DNA of 64,000 bases from Gilliamella sp. Choc5-1 (GTDB lineage Bacteria > Pseudomonadota > Gammaproteobacteria > Enterobacterales > Orbaceae). Shown in pieces: positions 45,520-55,248 of the stretch. The stretch is from assembly GCF_001690595.1 (NCBI RefSeq), contig NZ_LZHH01000118.1:1-64000 (forward strand). Direction: 5' to 3'. The notes beneath the pieces are model-generated. The model was not told the DNA's origin and did no database searches. It saw only the letters and a program-made list of their open reading frames with translations. The translations under genes and the position numbers were made by a program. How positions within the stretch are numbered: position 1 is the stretch's first letter; the number at the start of each line of letters is the position of its first letter.

Positions 45520-47222
45520 CTATTTCACAATAATTGATTTACCTCGACCTCGAATATCTGATACGGCTTCGGGTTTATTGTCGGTAATTTTTATGGCTTG
45601 AATATCACCGCTAAAATCCTGCTGTTTAAAATGATAACCCATCTGTTTAAGTTTATCTTTTAACTTTTCTGGCACTTTATTTTGAAAACGCTCAATAAAG
45701 ATAAGATTCGCTGGTAATAGTTGATGATGATAACGCGGAGCATCCATTGCCGCTTTTAATGACATATGATTATCAAAAACATTTGTCACAACTTGAAAGA
45801 TTGAAGTGAAAATCCTTGAACCACCTGGTGTACCAATGACCATTGCAACTTCGTTATCTTTAATAAAAATACTTGGTGTCATAGAAGATAAAGGACGTTT
45901 ATTTGGTTCTATTGCATTAGCATCTTTGCTCACAACACCAAATTGATTAGCAACACCTGGTTTACTACTAAAATCATCCATTTCATTATTTAGAATGATA
46001 CCAGTGCCTTCTATTACAACAGCAGAGCCAAACCAACCATTAAGTGTATAAGTATTCGATGCGGCATTGCCCCATTTATCTACAATCGAAAAATGTGTAG
46101 TCTGTAACTTTTCACGATTATTATCTAAACCTGGTTTAACTTTTTCAGTAATCGAAATCGCTTTTGGATTAACTTGTTTCGCTCTCTGCGCTAAATAATT
46201 AGTATCAATTAATTCAGTGACAGGTACAGAGATAAAATCAGGATCTCCCATATATTCGGCTCGATCAGCAAAAACACGTTTTTCTATTTCTGCTAACAAG
46301 TGAATATATTGTGCTGAATTTACTTTTACACCTTTGAAATCATTCTCCAAATATTGTTTCATTAATAATAATTGAATTAAACCAACACCTCCTGAGCTTG
46401 GCGGTGGAGCAGTAACAATCTGCATATCATGCCAGTTAGCAATTAAAGGATCTCGCCATTTAACCTTATAATTTGCTAAATCATTTTCAGTAATTAAACC
46501 TTCATTTTTCTTCATCTGTTGTGCAATTAATTTAGCCGTTTCACCTTTATAAAATCCATCGCTACCTTGCTGGGCAATACGATCTAAAACTTTACCAAGC
46601 TCAGGTTGTTTAAATATTTTCCCTTCTTGCATTGAACCAAAGTATTGCTTAAAGTGACCATTAGCAGGCGCAAGTTCTTGTGCCTCTTGATAACGTTTAA
46701 CTAGTTGTTTGTCTACAACAAATCCTTCATTGGCAAATCGAATAGCTGGTGCTATAACCTCTTTCCAAGGTAATTTACCAAAACGCTGATGAACCGCCCA
46801 CATACCAGCAACAGTTCCAGGCACTCCTGATGCTTTGTAAGAATATAAACTTAAATTAGGAATCACATTTTTATGATCATCAAGATACATATCTTTATCA
46901 GCTTTACTTGGTGCAACTTCACGATAATCAATGAAATAAGGCTTACCGTCCATCCAAAGGGTCATAAACCCCCCCCACCAATGTTACCTGCTTCAGGATA
47001 AGTAACAGCAAGAGCAAATGCGGTAGCCACCGCAGCATCGGCTGCATTTCCACCTTTTTCGAGCACTTCTTCGGCTGCCTTTGCTCCATAATAATCGGGC
47101 GAAGCAACTGCGGCAGCTGTTAATTTTTGTGTTACATTTTCGACAGCTAGTACTTGTTGGCTTATCAGTAAAAATACCATAAAGTAGCAATACTTTATTA
47201 ATTTACGTTTAAGAGAAAACAT
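45520..47222 (-). pseudogene. ggt: gamma-glutamyltranspeptidase, split at a poly-G run
   Basis: Periplasmic enzyme that hydrolyses or transfers the gamma-glutamyl group of glutathione. Part 1 (46962-47222) starts at an ATG with GGAGGT upstream, has a signal peptide (ending QQVLA) and continues to NIGGGG, then stops. Part 2 (45520-46965) resumes at [20 protein letters not shown] and is complete, with PPPSSGG, the catalytic Thr in LQTTHFSIVDK, and PGGSRI. The break is at eight G (46969-46976). Nine would restore GGGGFMTL. The first frame's TGA overlaps the second's ATG, so reinitiation is possible. A sequencing slip cannot be excluded. Confidence 0.9.
46969..46976 (-). repeat. G8 tract inside ggt
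   Basis: Eight consecutive G in the coding strand, between the GGT codon of IGGGG and TTTATG. With eight the frame ends two codons later; with nine or six the full reading frame is restored. Runs of this length are rare in this A/T-rich sequence. Confidence 0.9.
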
Positions 47223-47347
47223 TTTGTACCTCCAAATTAAAGTATTATTTATCGTACCCACATAATCCCCAAATACATAAAGCGCATTAATAGATCATGC
47301 AACAATAAGTTAAGGGTAACCATCAATATAGCATAGAAAACAAAAAT

Positions 47348-47368
47348 ACTGATCGAATATTGATCAGT
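47348..47368. promoter_or_regulatory. dyad upstream of ggt
   Basis: ACTGATC-GAATATT-GATCAGT is a perfect inverted repeat about 126 bp before the ggt start. It has no T-run, so an operator is more likely than a terminator. The binding protein is unknown. The rest of 47223-47774 has only a short repeat copy near 47656-47700 and a mini-frame near 47415. Confidence 0.35.
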
Positions 47369-47655
47369 TATATAGTGCATATTTACTCTAATTTACCATT
47401 TTAATGGAGTAGCAATGTCATTAGAACTAAAAAATAATTAGAGCAATTATAATTTGCTCCATAAAAACTAATGATTTAATGCGAGATGCAATCGATGATA
47501 ATTAAAATTTTTTATAAAATTTCATCTAAAATTTTTAAACAATACTTTTTTCGTTTAGTGTGAAAATTTTTTACAGAATTAACTGCAAGTATCAACAATG
47601 ATGTCTTTTCTTAGCACAGTAGCGATAAAATTATTCTTTGTATAAATAAAACTGA

Positions 47656-47700
47656 TTTTTGTTAAAAACTTTCAGGAAACACTACGTTTAAGTATAAAAC
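47656..47700 (+). repeat. dispersed ~40-bp element, copy C
   Basis: TTTTTGTTAAAAACTTTCAG followed by GAAACACTACGTTTAAGTA. Same element as at 351-390 (reverse orientation), 11505-11550, 55161-55197 and 63907-63950. Here the flanks do not continue the IS481 homology clearly. Confidence 0.7.
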
Positions 47701-47774
47701 AGTAGTGAATTTAGTAGGAATGATTTCTTAAATCTCAGAGAAAATAAGCATAATTGATATTTATGATTTTAGCT

Positions 47775-47811
47775 AAAAAAGAGCGTAATCTTTAATGAAA
47801 TGTATACGCCC
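47775..47811 (-). terminator. terminator of the beta-glucoside PTS operon
   Basis: On the - strand GGGCGTA pairs with TACGCTC (one G-U pair) and is followed by TTTTTT, 13 bases after the end of the IIC gene. Confidence 0.75.
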
Positions 47812-47823
47812 TTATATAAAAAA

Positions 47824-49173
47824 TTAAGCTGTTTGAATTTGGTTTTCTGACTTACCTTGCTCATCTTTATACAATTTATTGTCATATAATTTGACAAAAG
47901 GAATATAGATTAGCAAAGCTAAAATAGCCGAGAATATGGCAACAATAGCCGCTTTATAATCACCGCCAGTACTAATAAATGCTCCTAATCCCATTGGGGA
48001 TGGCCATGGAATTAATGCGATGATTGGATGAATAAAACCAGTATTAATAGCCAAATAACCTAATGTTCCGCAAGCCATAGGTGCTAAGAAAAAAGGGAGA
48101 GCTAAATAAGGATTGTATACAATCGGCATACCAAAAATAACTGGTTCGTTGATATTAAATATTGCAGGTACTGCAGAAGCTCGCCCTAAGATTTTTAGTT
48201 GGCTGGACTTAGCAAAAAACGCAATAAAAAATGTCATTAATAAAGTAGAACCTGATCCCCCTAAAATCACAAGTGAATTATTAAATTCACCAGCAAAAGG
48301 GATATGTGCTCCCGCTGTATTTTCAGTCATATTAGTTAACATAATAGGGGTAATAAATGCTCCAATAATACTGGCACCATGGATCCCAACCACCCATAGC
48401 GCATGGATTAAAAATAGGATAACCATAATACCCAACCAGCTTTTGGTAAGATTGGTTACAAAGGCAAACGGTACAGCTATAATATTGAAAATATCAGTAC
48501 CAAAATAGATGAAAATACCATTAACAATGATCACAAAAAAGGCAATTACAAAAGTTGGGATCAGTGCGGTAAAGGATCGCGAAACGCCTAATGGCACTGT
48601 TTCAGGCATTTTTACAACCCAATTTCGTCTAACACATAAAAAATAGAGGTTAGTTGCCACAATGGCCATAACTATTGCAATAAATATACCTGATGTACCC
48701 AACCGAAAGATAAAGGGTTGTAAACGTAGCCCATTAAAGACTAAATTATTTTGATCATTAACTAAGGTAATAACTCCATTTTGCATGATCAGTTCAGGCA
48801 AAGTCATGAAAAAGGCAAAAACAGATAACATCGCACCATTAAGAGCATTAACTTTAAGGCCTGTTTCTTCTGCTTCGATTTTAGTTAGTTCATAACCAAC
48901 AACAAAGTTAAAATAAAGGGCTAAAATACCGATTGTCGCGGTGTTAGCAATCATATAAAGATCACTCACTCTAAAAAAAGTATTTTCAAAAAAAACTTCT
49001 AATCCCGTAAATGTCATTGGCAATGTGTTAAATACTAAAAACATTGAACCTACAATAGAAAAAGGTACAGACGCCATCCCCGCAGCCATTACTGCTCGAA
49101 CAATTTTAAATTGCGATATTTTAGCCATGGGCGTCATCAGATATTTCTGCAAAATAACAAATCCCGTATTCAT
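47824..49173 (-). CDS. PTS cellobiose/beta-glucoside transporter subunit IIC
   Basis: 449-residue inner-membrane permease of the lactose/cellobiose PTS family, with about ten membrane segments. Typical blocks are KFKIVRAV-like entry (ISQFKIVRAVMAAGM), GIHGASIIGAF and the substrate region FNINEPVIFGMPIVYNPYLA. It moves a beta-glucoside while IIB phosphorylates it. GAGGAC precedes the ATG. It is the last gene of the operon, separated from the IIA gene by a small membrane protein gene. Confidence 0.93.
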   Translation of the reverse strand: MNTGFVILQKYLMTPMAKISQFKIVRAVMAAGMASVPFSIVGSMFLVFNTLPMTFTGLEVFFENTFFRVSDLYMIANTATIGILALYFNFVVGYELTKIEAEETGLKVNALNGAMLSVFAFFMTLPELIMQNGVITLVNDQNNLVFNGLRLQPFIFRLGTSGIFIAIVMAIVATNLYFLCVRRNWVVKMPETVPLGVSRSFTALIPTFVIAFFVIIVNGIFIYFGTDIFNIIAVPFAFVTNLTKSWLGIMVILFLIHALWVVGIHGASIIGAFITPIMLTNMTENTAGAHIPFAGEFNNSLVILGGSGSTLLMTFFIAFFAKSSQLKILGRASAVPAIFNINEPVIFGMPIVYNPYLALPFFLAPMACGTLGYLAINTGFIHPIIALIPWPSPMGLGAFISTGGDYKAAIVAIFSAILALLIYIPFVKLYDNKLYKDEQGKSENQIQTA

Positions 49174-49187
49174 TTTATTGTCCTCTT

Positions 49188-49673
49188 TTAATTAATAAAT
49201 TTTTCGTAAGCTTGGATTCTTTTAAAATGCTGATCCCGATTATGTTGAATATTATTTATTTTTTTAAGCATTAAAAACGTAATAATTAAACTCACTACCT
49301 GTAATATCACCAATACATGTAATGTATCTTGCGTCTGTTTTAAAAATGGATAGAAAATTTGATACAAAGGGGTATAGAGAGTAAGAATGAGTGCCGTAAA
49401 GACTATTGCTAAAGTACGATAAAATAATCTTGCATAAGGCAATTTGTTGCAATGATTACGATAAAGCTTAATTTGTTCCCATGTGGTAAGTATGCCCAAA
49501 ACAAAAAGAGTAAGCGGTAAAATAGCGACTATTGACAATGAACCTATTAGAAAGGTTGCCCAATAAAGATTCAAAAATAAAAAAAATGCAGTGATATAGC
49601 GAATCACTAAAAATCGATTAAAATAGAGATTAGTTAGGCTGATTTTTTTATGCATTGTTAGATTTTCTGTCAT
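49188..49673 (-). CDS. small membrane protein of the PTS operon
   Basis: 161 residues with four likely membrane segments (about 25-45, 47-67, 86-107 and 118-140) and a charged tail. I do not recognise a characterised family. Small hydrophobic proteins of this kind occur next to IIC genes in other cellobiose/lichenan PTS operons. It has GGGAG before the ATG and lies between IIA and IIC, 15 bases from IIC, so it is probably made with them. Its function is unknown. Confidence 0.7.
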   Translation of the reverse strand: MTENLTMHKKISLTNLYFNRFLVIRYITAFFLFLNLYWATFLIGSLSIVAILPLTLFVLGILTTWEQIKLYRNHCNKLPYARLFYRTLAIVFTALILTLYTPLYQIFYPFLKQTQDTLHVLVILQVVSLIITFLMLKKINNIQHNRDQHFKRIQAYEKFIN

Positions 49674-49688
49674 TATGCTACTCCCTAT

Positions 49689-50039
49689 TTAGCTCTTTAG
49701 TTTTATTTCTAACTCATGATGTTTTTCATATAGATGTAACATTTCAATCGCCATTTCTCGAAAGCTCATGGTTGTCATTAAGTGATCTTGTGCATGTACC
49801 ATAATAATTTCCATTGTGATTTTGGTACCATTAGCATAATTTTGCAGCAGCTCTGTTTGGGAATGGTGTGCTTGTAAGATTTCTTTATTCGCTTCTTCAA
49901 GAAGCTGATTTGCGCCAATAAAATTAGCTTGTCTCATCGCCTTAAAAGCCTCGTGGATTTTAGTTTTAGCATTACCACTATACAAAATAATATTAAAAGC
50001 AATAAGTTGAATATCCTCTGAGCTCATTTCTTTATTCAT
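49689..50039 (-). CDS. PTS lactose/cellobiose-family subunit IIA
   Basis: 116-residue three-helix IIA. The phosphorylated His is in IIMVHAQDHLMTTM. The preceding GNAKTKIHEAFKAMRQANF and the trailing MLHLYEKHHE fit the family. It receives phosphate from HPr and passes it to IIB. GAGGTATAGC precedes the ATG, overlapping the stop of the regulator gene. Confidence 0.94.
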   Translation of the reverse strand: MNKEMSSEDIQLIAFNIILYSGNAKTKIHEAFKAMRQANFIGANQLLEEANKEILQAHHSQTELLQNYANGTKITMEIIMVHAQDHLMTTMSFREMAIEMLHLYEKHHELEIKLKS

Positions 50040-50041
50040 TG

Positions 50042-52057
50042 CTATACCTCTTTTTCAATAAGTTGGATAAAAAGTCGTTTAAATTGATCAAAGTTTTGTG
50101 TTTTCAACAGTTTTGTTTGCATTTCTAAATCGTCAATCAATTTGACAATAGCTTTTGTCATCATCGATAAAGTCGGGTTTTGATAAATAGATGGTGAAAT
50201 CATAAAGATAAAGTGAATTTTTGGATAATTGTGATCCCAAAATAATCCATCAGGAATAATTGCAATACCAATTTTAGACAATTTTCCCACAGGCATTGCT
50301 GGATGTGGTACTACGATAGTTGGGCTAAAGAAAATATCACCTAATAGCATACGATTTTCCATTTGTGCTATCATCTTTTGCTTATAATCTTTATCTTCAT
50401 TTAGCACTAAAAGATCAAGCAAACCATCTAAAACTTGTTCTTTACTTTGGGTACCTCTGCATTGGTAGAAATAATCAGCGGATAGTTCATCTACCATCTG
50501 TCCAACATTACTAAGATGATCTAAAGTATTTGATGATGCGAACGTTGGTATTGGCTCTGTATGTGCCGAAATAAGCATAATTGGTGACGATAAATGACGA
50601 CGAATTTTTTGTATATCATCTTCGGTAAAAAATACAGAAACGTGAAAAACAGGAACTTTAAATACTTTTGATGATAGATCAATTGACGAGATAATAAAAT
50701 CAATCTTATCCAATACATTGGGGTCAATTTCATAATATCCTTGCGTTGCAACGATTTTTATTCTTTCATTAAACTCGCATTCAACGCGATTTTTTAGTAG
50801 TTGAGCACTACCCTGCCCAGTTGCACAAATAATTAACACTTTAGCCTTTTGTTCATTTTTTAGTTTTTCAATCGAAGCTAAAAAGTGCAAAGTTAAATAA
50901 CCCCATTCATCATCAGGAATCGTAAATTTTTTAAGTTCAGGAAGCTGGTTAAGGTAGCTTTTAACTAATTTAAATAATTCTGGAGAGTTTGTCTTAATTT
51001 CATCAAGCAACGGGTTTTTCAATTTTATATGCTGTTCTAAGCGGACAATCATCGGTTTTAGGTGCTGAATAATTCCATTTTTCAATTGCTCATCGTTTAA
51101 AAATAAATATCCGGTTTCTTGCTGTATTCTAAATAATAAATTAGTCAAAGATAAATGCAGCTCGGAGTTAAAATCATTCTGAATAAAATTTGATTTACTA
51201 ATCAAATGCAAAGTCAAATACATTTGTTCTTCTTTGGGAAAACAAAAACCAATCACTTTTTCTACTCTATTGATGATTTTTTTAGCGACTTGATATTCCA
51301 ATTTCTTTTTAGTCGATTGTGGCATATCAAGATTTTGAATAGAAAGACCTGATTGTAACCGTTTGATACTTAATGATAAATGTAAGACGATATTTTGTAT
51401 CATTACATCAGATAATTTTATTTTTGCCTCACGACACTCATCTAAAATAATAATGGTTAACGTATCTAAGCCAATTACATCATTGAACTTGTTCAAATAT
51501 GTTAGATGCTGCAGAAAATTAATCGATTCTTCATGAAAAAAATAGCTCAAAATAAAATGTCGTTTTGCTTTTTCCTCACCTTCAACATAAAACAGAGATT
51601 GACTTTTTTTAATAGTAAGCCCATAAGGTTGGAGTTGGTGTTTGATTTCTAAAATATCTTTATTTAGTTGAGAAGAACTAATAAATAATTGTTCAGCTAA
51701 TGCCTCTATATCGATTTTTTGGCTTTCTAATAATAATAAATTAAGAATATGGTGTTTTCTCTGGCATGCTTCTCGACAATTTGCTTGTTCTATATTGCGA
51801 TCTAATAAATGATGCTCAATTAAAAATAAATTGAAAGCTGTTCTATCTTTAATTTGTAATTTGTAACCATAACCTTGTTTACTAATAATAGATCCACCGT
51901 GACTTTCAATTAACGATTTCAAATCATTAAGATAAGTGCGAACAGTACGATCTGATAATGCTAACTCATTTGCTAGTAATGCACTGCTTTTGAATATATC
52001 TTTAGAACGAACTAATAAACTAATAAGGTCACGCTGTTTATTTTTAATCACTATCAT
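50042..52057 (-). CDS. LicR/CelR-type PRD transcriptional regulator
   Basis: 671-residue multidomain activator. Order: N-terminal Mga/HTH11-type helix-turn-helix (LANELALSDRTVRTYLNDLK, about 30-49), second HTH (EALAEQLFISSSQLNKDI), two PRD domains (about 195-410, with conserved His such as HLSLSI and HLISKS), an IIB-like domain starting VLIICATGQGSAQLL, and a IIA-like domain with the His in TIVVPHPAMP. PTS phosphorylation of these His/Cys sets activity. It should control this operon. The ATG at 52057, five bases after AGGT, is preferred to an upstream TTG. A 150-bp gap separates it from the IIB gene. Confidence 0.9.
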   Translation of the reverse strand: MIVIKNKQRDLISLLVRSKDIFKSSALLANELALSDRTVRTYLNDLKSLIESHGGSIISKQGYGYKLQIKDRTAFNLFLIEHHLLDRNIEQANCREACQRKHHILNLLLLESQKIDIEALAEQLFISSSQLNKDILEIKHQLQPYGLTIKKSQSLFYVEGEEKAKRHFILSYFFHEESINFLQHLTYLNKFNDVIGLDTLTIIILDECREAKIKLSDVMIQNIVLHLSLSIKRLQSGLSIQNLDMPQSTKKKLEYQVAKKIINRVEKVIGFCFPKEEQMYLTLHLISKSNFIQNDFNSELHLSLTNLLFRIQQETGYLFLNDEQLKNGIIQHLKPMIVRLEQHIKLKNPLLDEIKTNSPELFKLVKSYLNQLPELKKFTIPDDEWGYLTLHFLASIEKLKNEQKAKVLIICATGQGSAQLLKNRVECEFNERIKIVATQGYYEIDPNVLDKIDFIISSIDLSSKVFKVPVFHVSVFFTEDDIQKIRRHLSSPIMLISAHTEPIPTFASSNTLDHLSNVGQMVDELSADYFYQCRGTQSKEQVLDGLLDLLVLNEDKDYKQKMIAQMENRMLLGDIFFSPTIVVPHPAMPVGKLSKIGIAIIPDGLFWDHNYPKIHFIFMISPSIYQNPTLSMMTKAIVKLIDDLEMQTKLLKTQNFDQFKRLFIQLIEKEV

Positions 52058-52222
52058 CCATACCTGTGTCAACTAAAACCATATTATTAATAATATAGTG
52101 AATACTTTTAACTATTACATAAGTACACCACACACCAACGTAAGATAGTAAGGCGCTGCTATTTAAATAATCTATTCACAACGCCAAATCATATCGCTAA
52201 AGCCGATATATATTGATTTAAA

Positions 52223-52540
52223 TTAGTTTATATTCTCCTCTACTAACTTAGCCAATTGTTCAATGCCTGATTGAACGGGTATATAAGCCTGAAAAGGAAT
52301 ACTCACAACAGGCTTACCGACTTCTTCCCCCAATTTTTTAAATTTATCAAGCATCATCATAGTTTGCGGGCTAATTAAAAAGAGTGAAAAATCACTACTT
52401 TGAATCATATTTCCGCCTTCGGTTGCCGAGACAGCATCAACCAAAATTGTTTTACCTTTGCTAGCAAAATATTCTGTTACTTTTTTAGCCATTAATGATG
52501 ATGACATACCTGCCGCACAAATGATTAATGCTTTTTTCAT
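52223..52540 (-). CDS. PTS lactose/cellobiose-family subunit IIB
   Basis: 105-residue cytoplasmic IIB. The phosphocysteine loop is IICAAGMSSSLMAKK at residues 5-19. It carries phosphate from IIA to the incoming sugar at IIC. AAGGGAATTT precedes the ATG. It follows the phospho-beta-glucosidase gene by 25 bases. Confidence 0.95.
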   Translation of the reverse strand: MKKALIICAAGMSSSLMAKKVTEYFASKGKTILVDAVSATEGGNMIQSSDFSLFLISPQTMMMLDKFKKLGEEVGKPVVSIPFQAYIPVQSGIEQLAKLVEENIN

Positions 52541-52565
52541 AAATTCCCTTAAAAATAGTTATGCT

Positions 52566-54029
<1,464 letters not shown>

Positions 54030-54072
54030 TCAAATTTAGTATAAAAGGAAAAAAATAGAATTACTAACCAAC

Positions 54073-54096
54073 TTTTTCCGTATTGATCAGGAAAAA
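54073..54096. promoter_or_regulatory. dyad upstream of the PTS operon (proximal)
   Basis: TTTTTCC and GGAAAAA flank ten bases, 71 bp before the phospho-beta-glucosidase start. A TATACT -10-like sequence (- strand) lies at 54038-54043. This could be the operator of the PRD regulator. Confidence 0.35.
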
Positions 54097-54141
54097 TATA
54101 AGTATATTTGGGTAGGAAAGGTTATTAGTGAAATGTGCAGC

Positions 54142-54182
54142 TTTTTGTGATATTTACCGAAATGCGATAAATATCACAAAAA
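54142..54182. promoter_or_regulatory. long dyad upstream of the PTS operon (distal)
   Basis: A perfect 15-bp inverted repeat, TTTTTGTGATATTTA and its complement, around an 11-base centre. No T-run follows it in either direction beyond the stem. It contains TGTGA and TCACA, but far apart, so it is not a standard CRP site. It lies 140 bp before the operon and 35 bp after a pseudogene. Confidence 0.5.
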
Positions 54183-54216
54183 TGAATGATAAACTTTAAA
54201 TATTTGAAGTTAACTT

Positions 54217-54501
54217 TTAAATAAATTCTTCAAACTCATCGGCATATTTCAATGGCACAAACTCGATAATGTCATACTCGCCAATTTGCTGAATATAGAA
54301 TGGATCTTTTTGCAATATTGCTAGAGCCTACTCTTTATTCTCAACACGACAAATAATCACACCACCTGTACTAGGGACTTTTGGACCTGATGCAATAAAA
54401 TGTCCTGACTTATAATATTTTTAAAAATAATCAATATGTTGTGGTGAATATTTTTCTACTTCATTAATGGGTTTTACATAAGTAAGTGTATAAATAAACA
54501 T
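54217..54501 (-). pseudogene. YciI-family protein with two nonsense codons
   Basis: Reads as a ~94-residue YCII-domain protein: MFIYTLTYVKPINEVEKYSP, HIDYF, KYYKSGHFIASGP, KVPSTGGVIICRVENKE, ALAILQKDPFYIQQIGEYD and IIEFVPLKY. In-frame TAA (54421-54423) and TAG (54328-54330) interrupt it, with no frameshift. The family's His and Asp positions (HID, KDPF) survive. The decay looks recent. The family includes putative small-molecule enzymes; the function here is unknown. Confidence 0.8.
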
Positions 54502-54583
54502 AATATAGATCCTTAATAAATATACAAAAAATAAATTTTTCAAAATGTTAAGCTGTGTTGCTCAACTTAAACCATTTAAGTAT

Positions 54584-54811
54584 CTATTTAGCTACCCATT
54601 TACCATCTTCACCTTTGTGATAAACCTTTTCGACAGCAGCCCAAGCTACTTTAAAAGCAATGGTTTCCGGTGCACTATTATCACGCCGTTTATGCGGATC
54701 TTGATATTCCTTAATTGCACTATTAAATGCTTCTTTAAAAATATCTTGCGCATGTTCAGGCAAGACATGGCGTACTGAATCAGGTAAATCTTCACGAGTT
54801 TTATATGGCAT
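54584..54811 (-). CDS. chaB: ChaB family protein
   Basis: 75 residues, close to E. coli ChaB (76): MPYKTREDLPDSVRHVLPEH, AQDIFKEAFNSA and TIAFKVAWAAVEKVYHKGED. ChaB is annotated as a regulator of the ChaA cation antiporter, but its mechanism is uncertain; chaA is not adjacent here. The start at 54811 has GAGGG nine bases upstream and matches ChaB; the frame is open five codons further. Confidence 0.9.
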   Translation of the reverse strand: MPYKTREDLPDSVRHVLPEHAQDIFKEAFNSAIKEYQDPHKRRDNSAPETIAFKVAWAAVEKVYHKGEDGKWVAK

Positions 54812-55014
54812 CTCACATTCCCTCATAAATTAATCTTAGATGACTGAAAATTTAAAATGGTAATGGTAAAAATAGCACTCCAACGAATTTATTCCCATTT
54901 ATAAAATAATACAAGCGCTAATTTCATTTAAGAACTTGCTGATGTGATCTAACGAGTCGGAATACCTCACATTGTTGATAGTAATTTCAGCAATGACAGT
55001 AATGCATATATCTA

Positions 55015-55044
55015 ACGCCGTATCCCAGATAAGCGATATGGCGT
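55015..55044. repeat. 10-bp palindrome in the chaB-acuI gap
   Basis: ACGCCGTATC and GATATGGCGT pair with one G-U, around a ten-base loop. It is G/C-rich against its surroundings and has no T-run in either direction. It may be a REP-like or regulatory hairpin. The rest of 54812-55248 holds only the dispersed repeat at 55161-55197. Confidence 0.4.
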
Positions 55045-55160
55045 CTATATCATAAAAAAATCACCGTTATTAATTAGCTAAATATTTATGCTCAGTCATC
55101 CAACCATTTATAGTGTGTTAAAAAAAGCCCGATTGAAGATAAATTAAGACAGCAAGCTAA

Positions 55161-55197
55161 ATTTTTGTAAAAAATATTCAGGACTCTATACCGTTTC
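55161..55197 (+). repeat. dispersed ~40-bp element, copy D
   Basis: TTTTTGTAAAAAATATTCAG followed by GACTCTATACCGTTT. The most diverged of the five copies. It sits 50 bp beyond the 3' end of acuI. Confidence 0.6.
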
Positions 55198-55248
55198 GTG
55201 ATTGATTAACAGCAATTATCAAAATACACTGTTTAATCAAACCTAGAT

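Noticed and set aside
48113-48508. 131-codon open frame on the + strand
   Set aside because: Antisense to the PTS IIC gene, low-complexity hydrophobic translation, no ribosome site.
54142-54182. CRP site
   Set aside because: TGTGA and TCACA are present but separated by far more than the six bases of a CRP site.
54142-54182. Rho-independent terminator for the YciI pseudogene
   Set aside because: No T-run follows the stem on either strand and the stem is itself A/T-rich.
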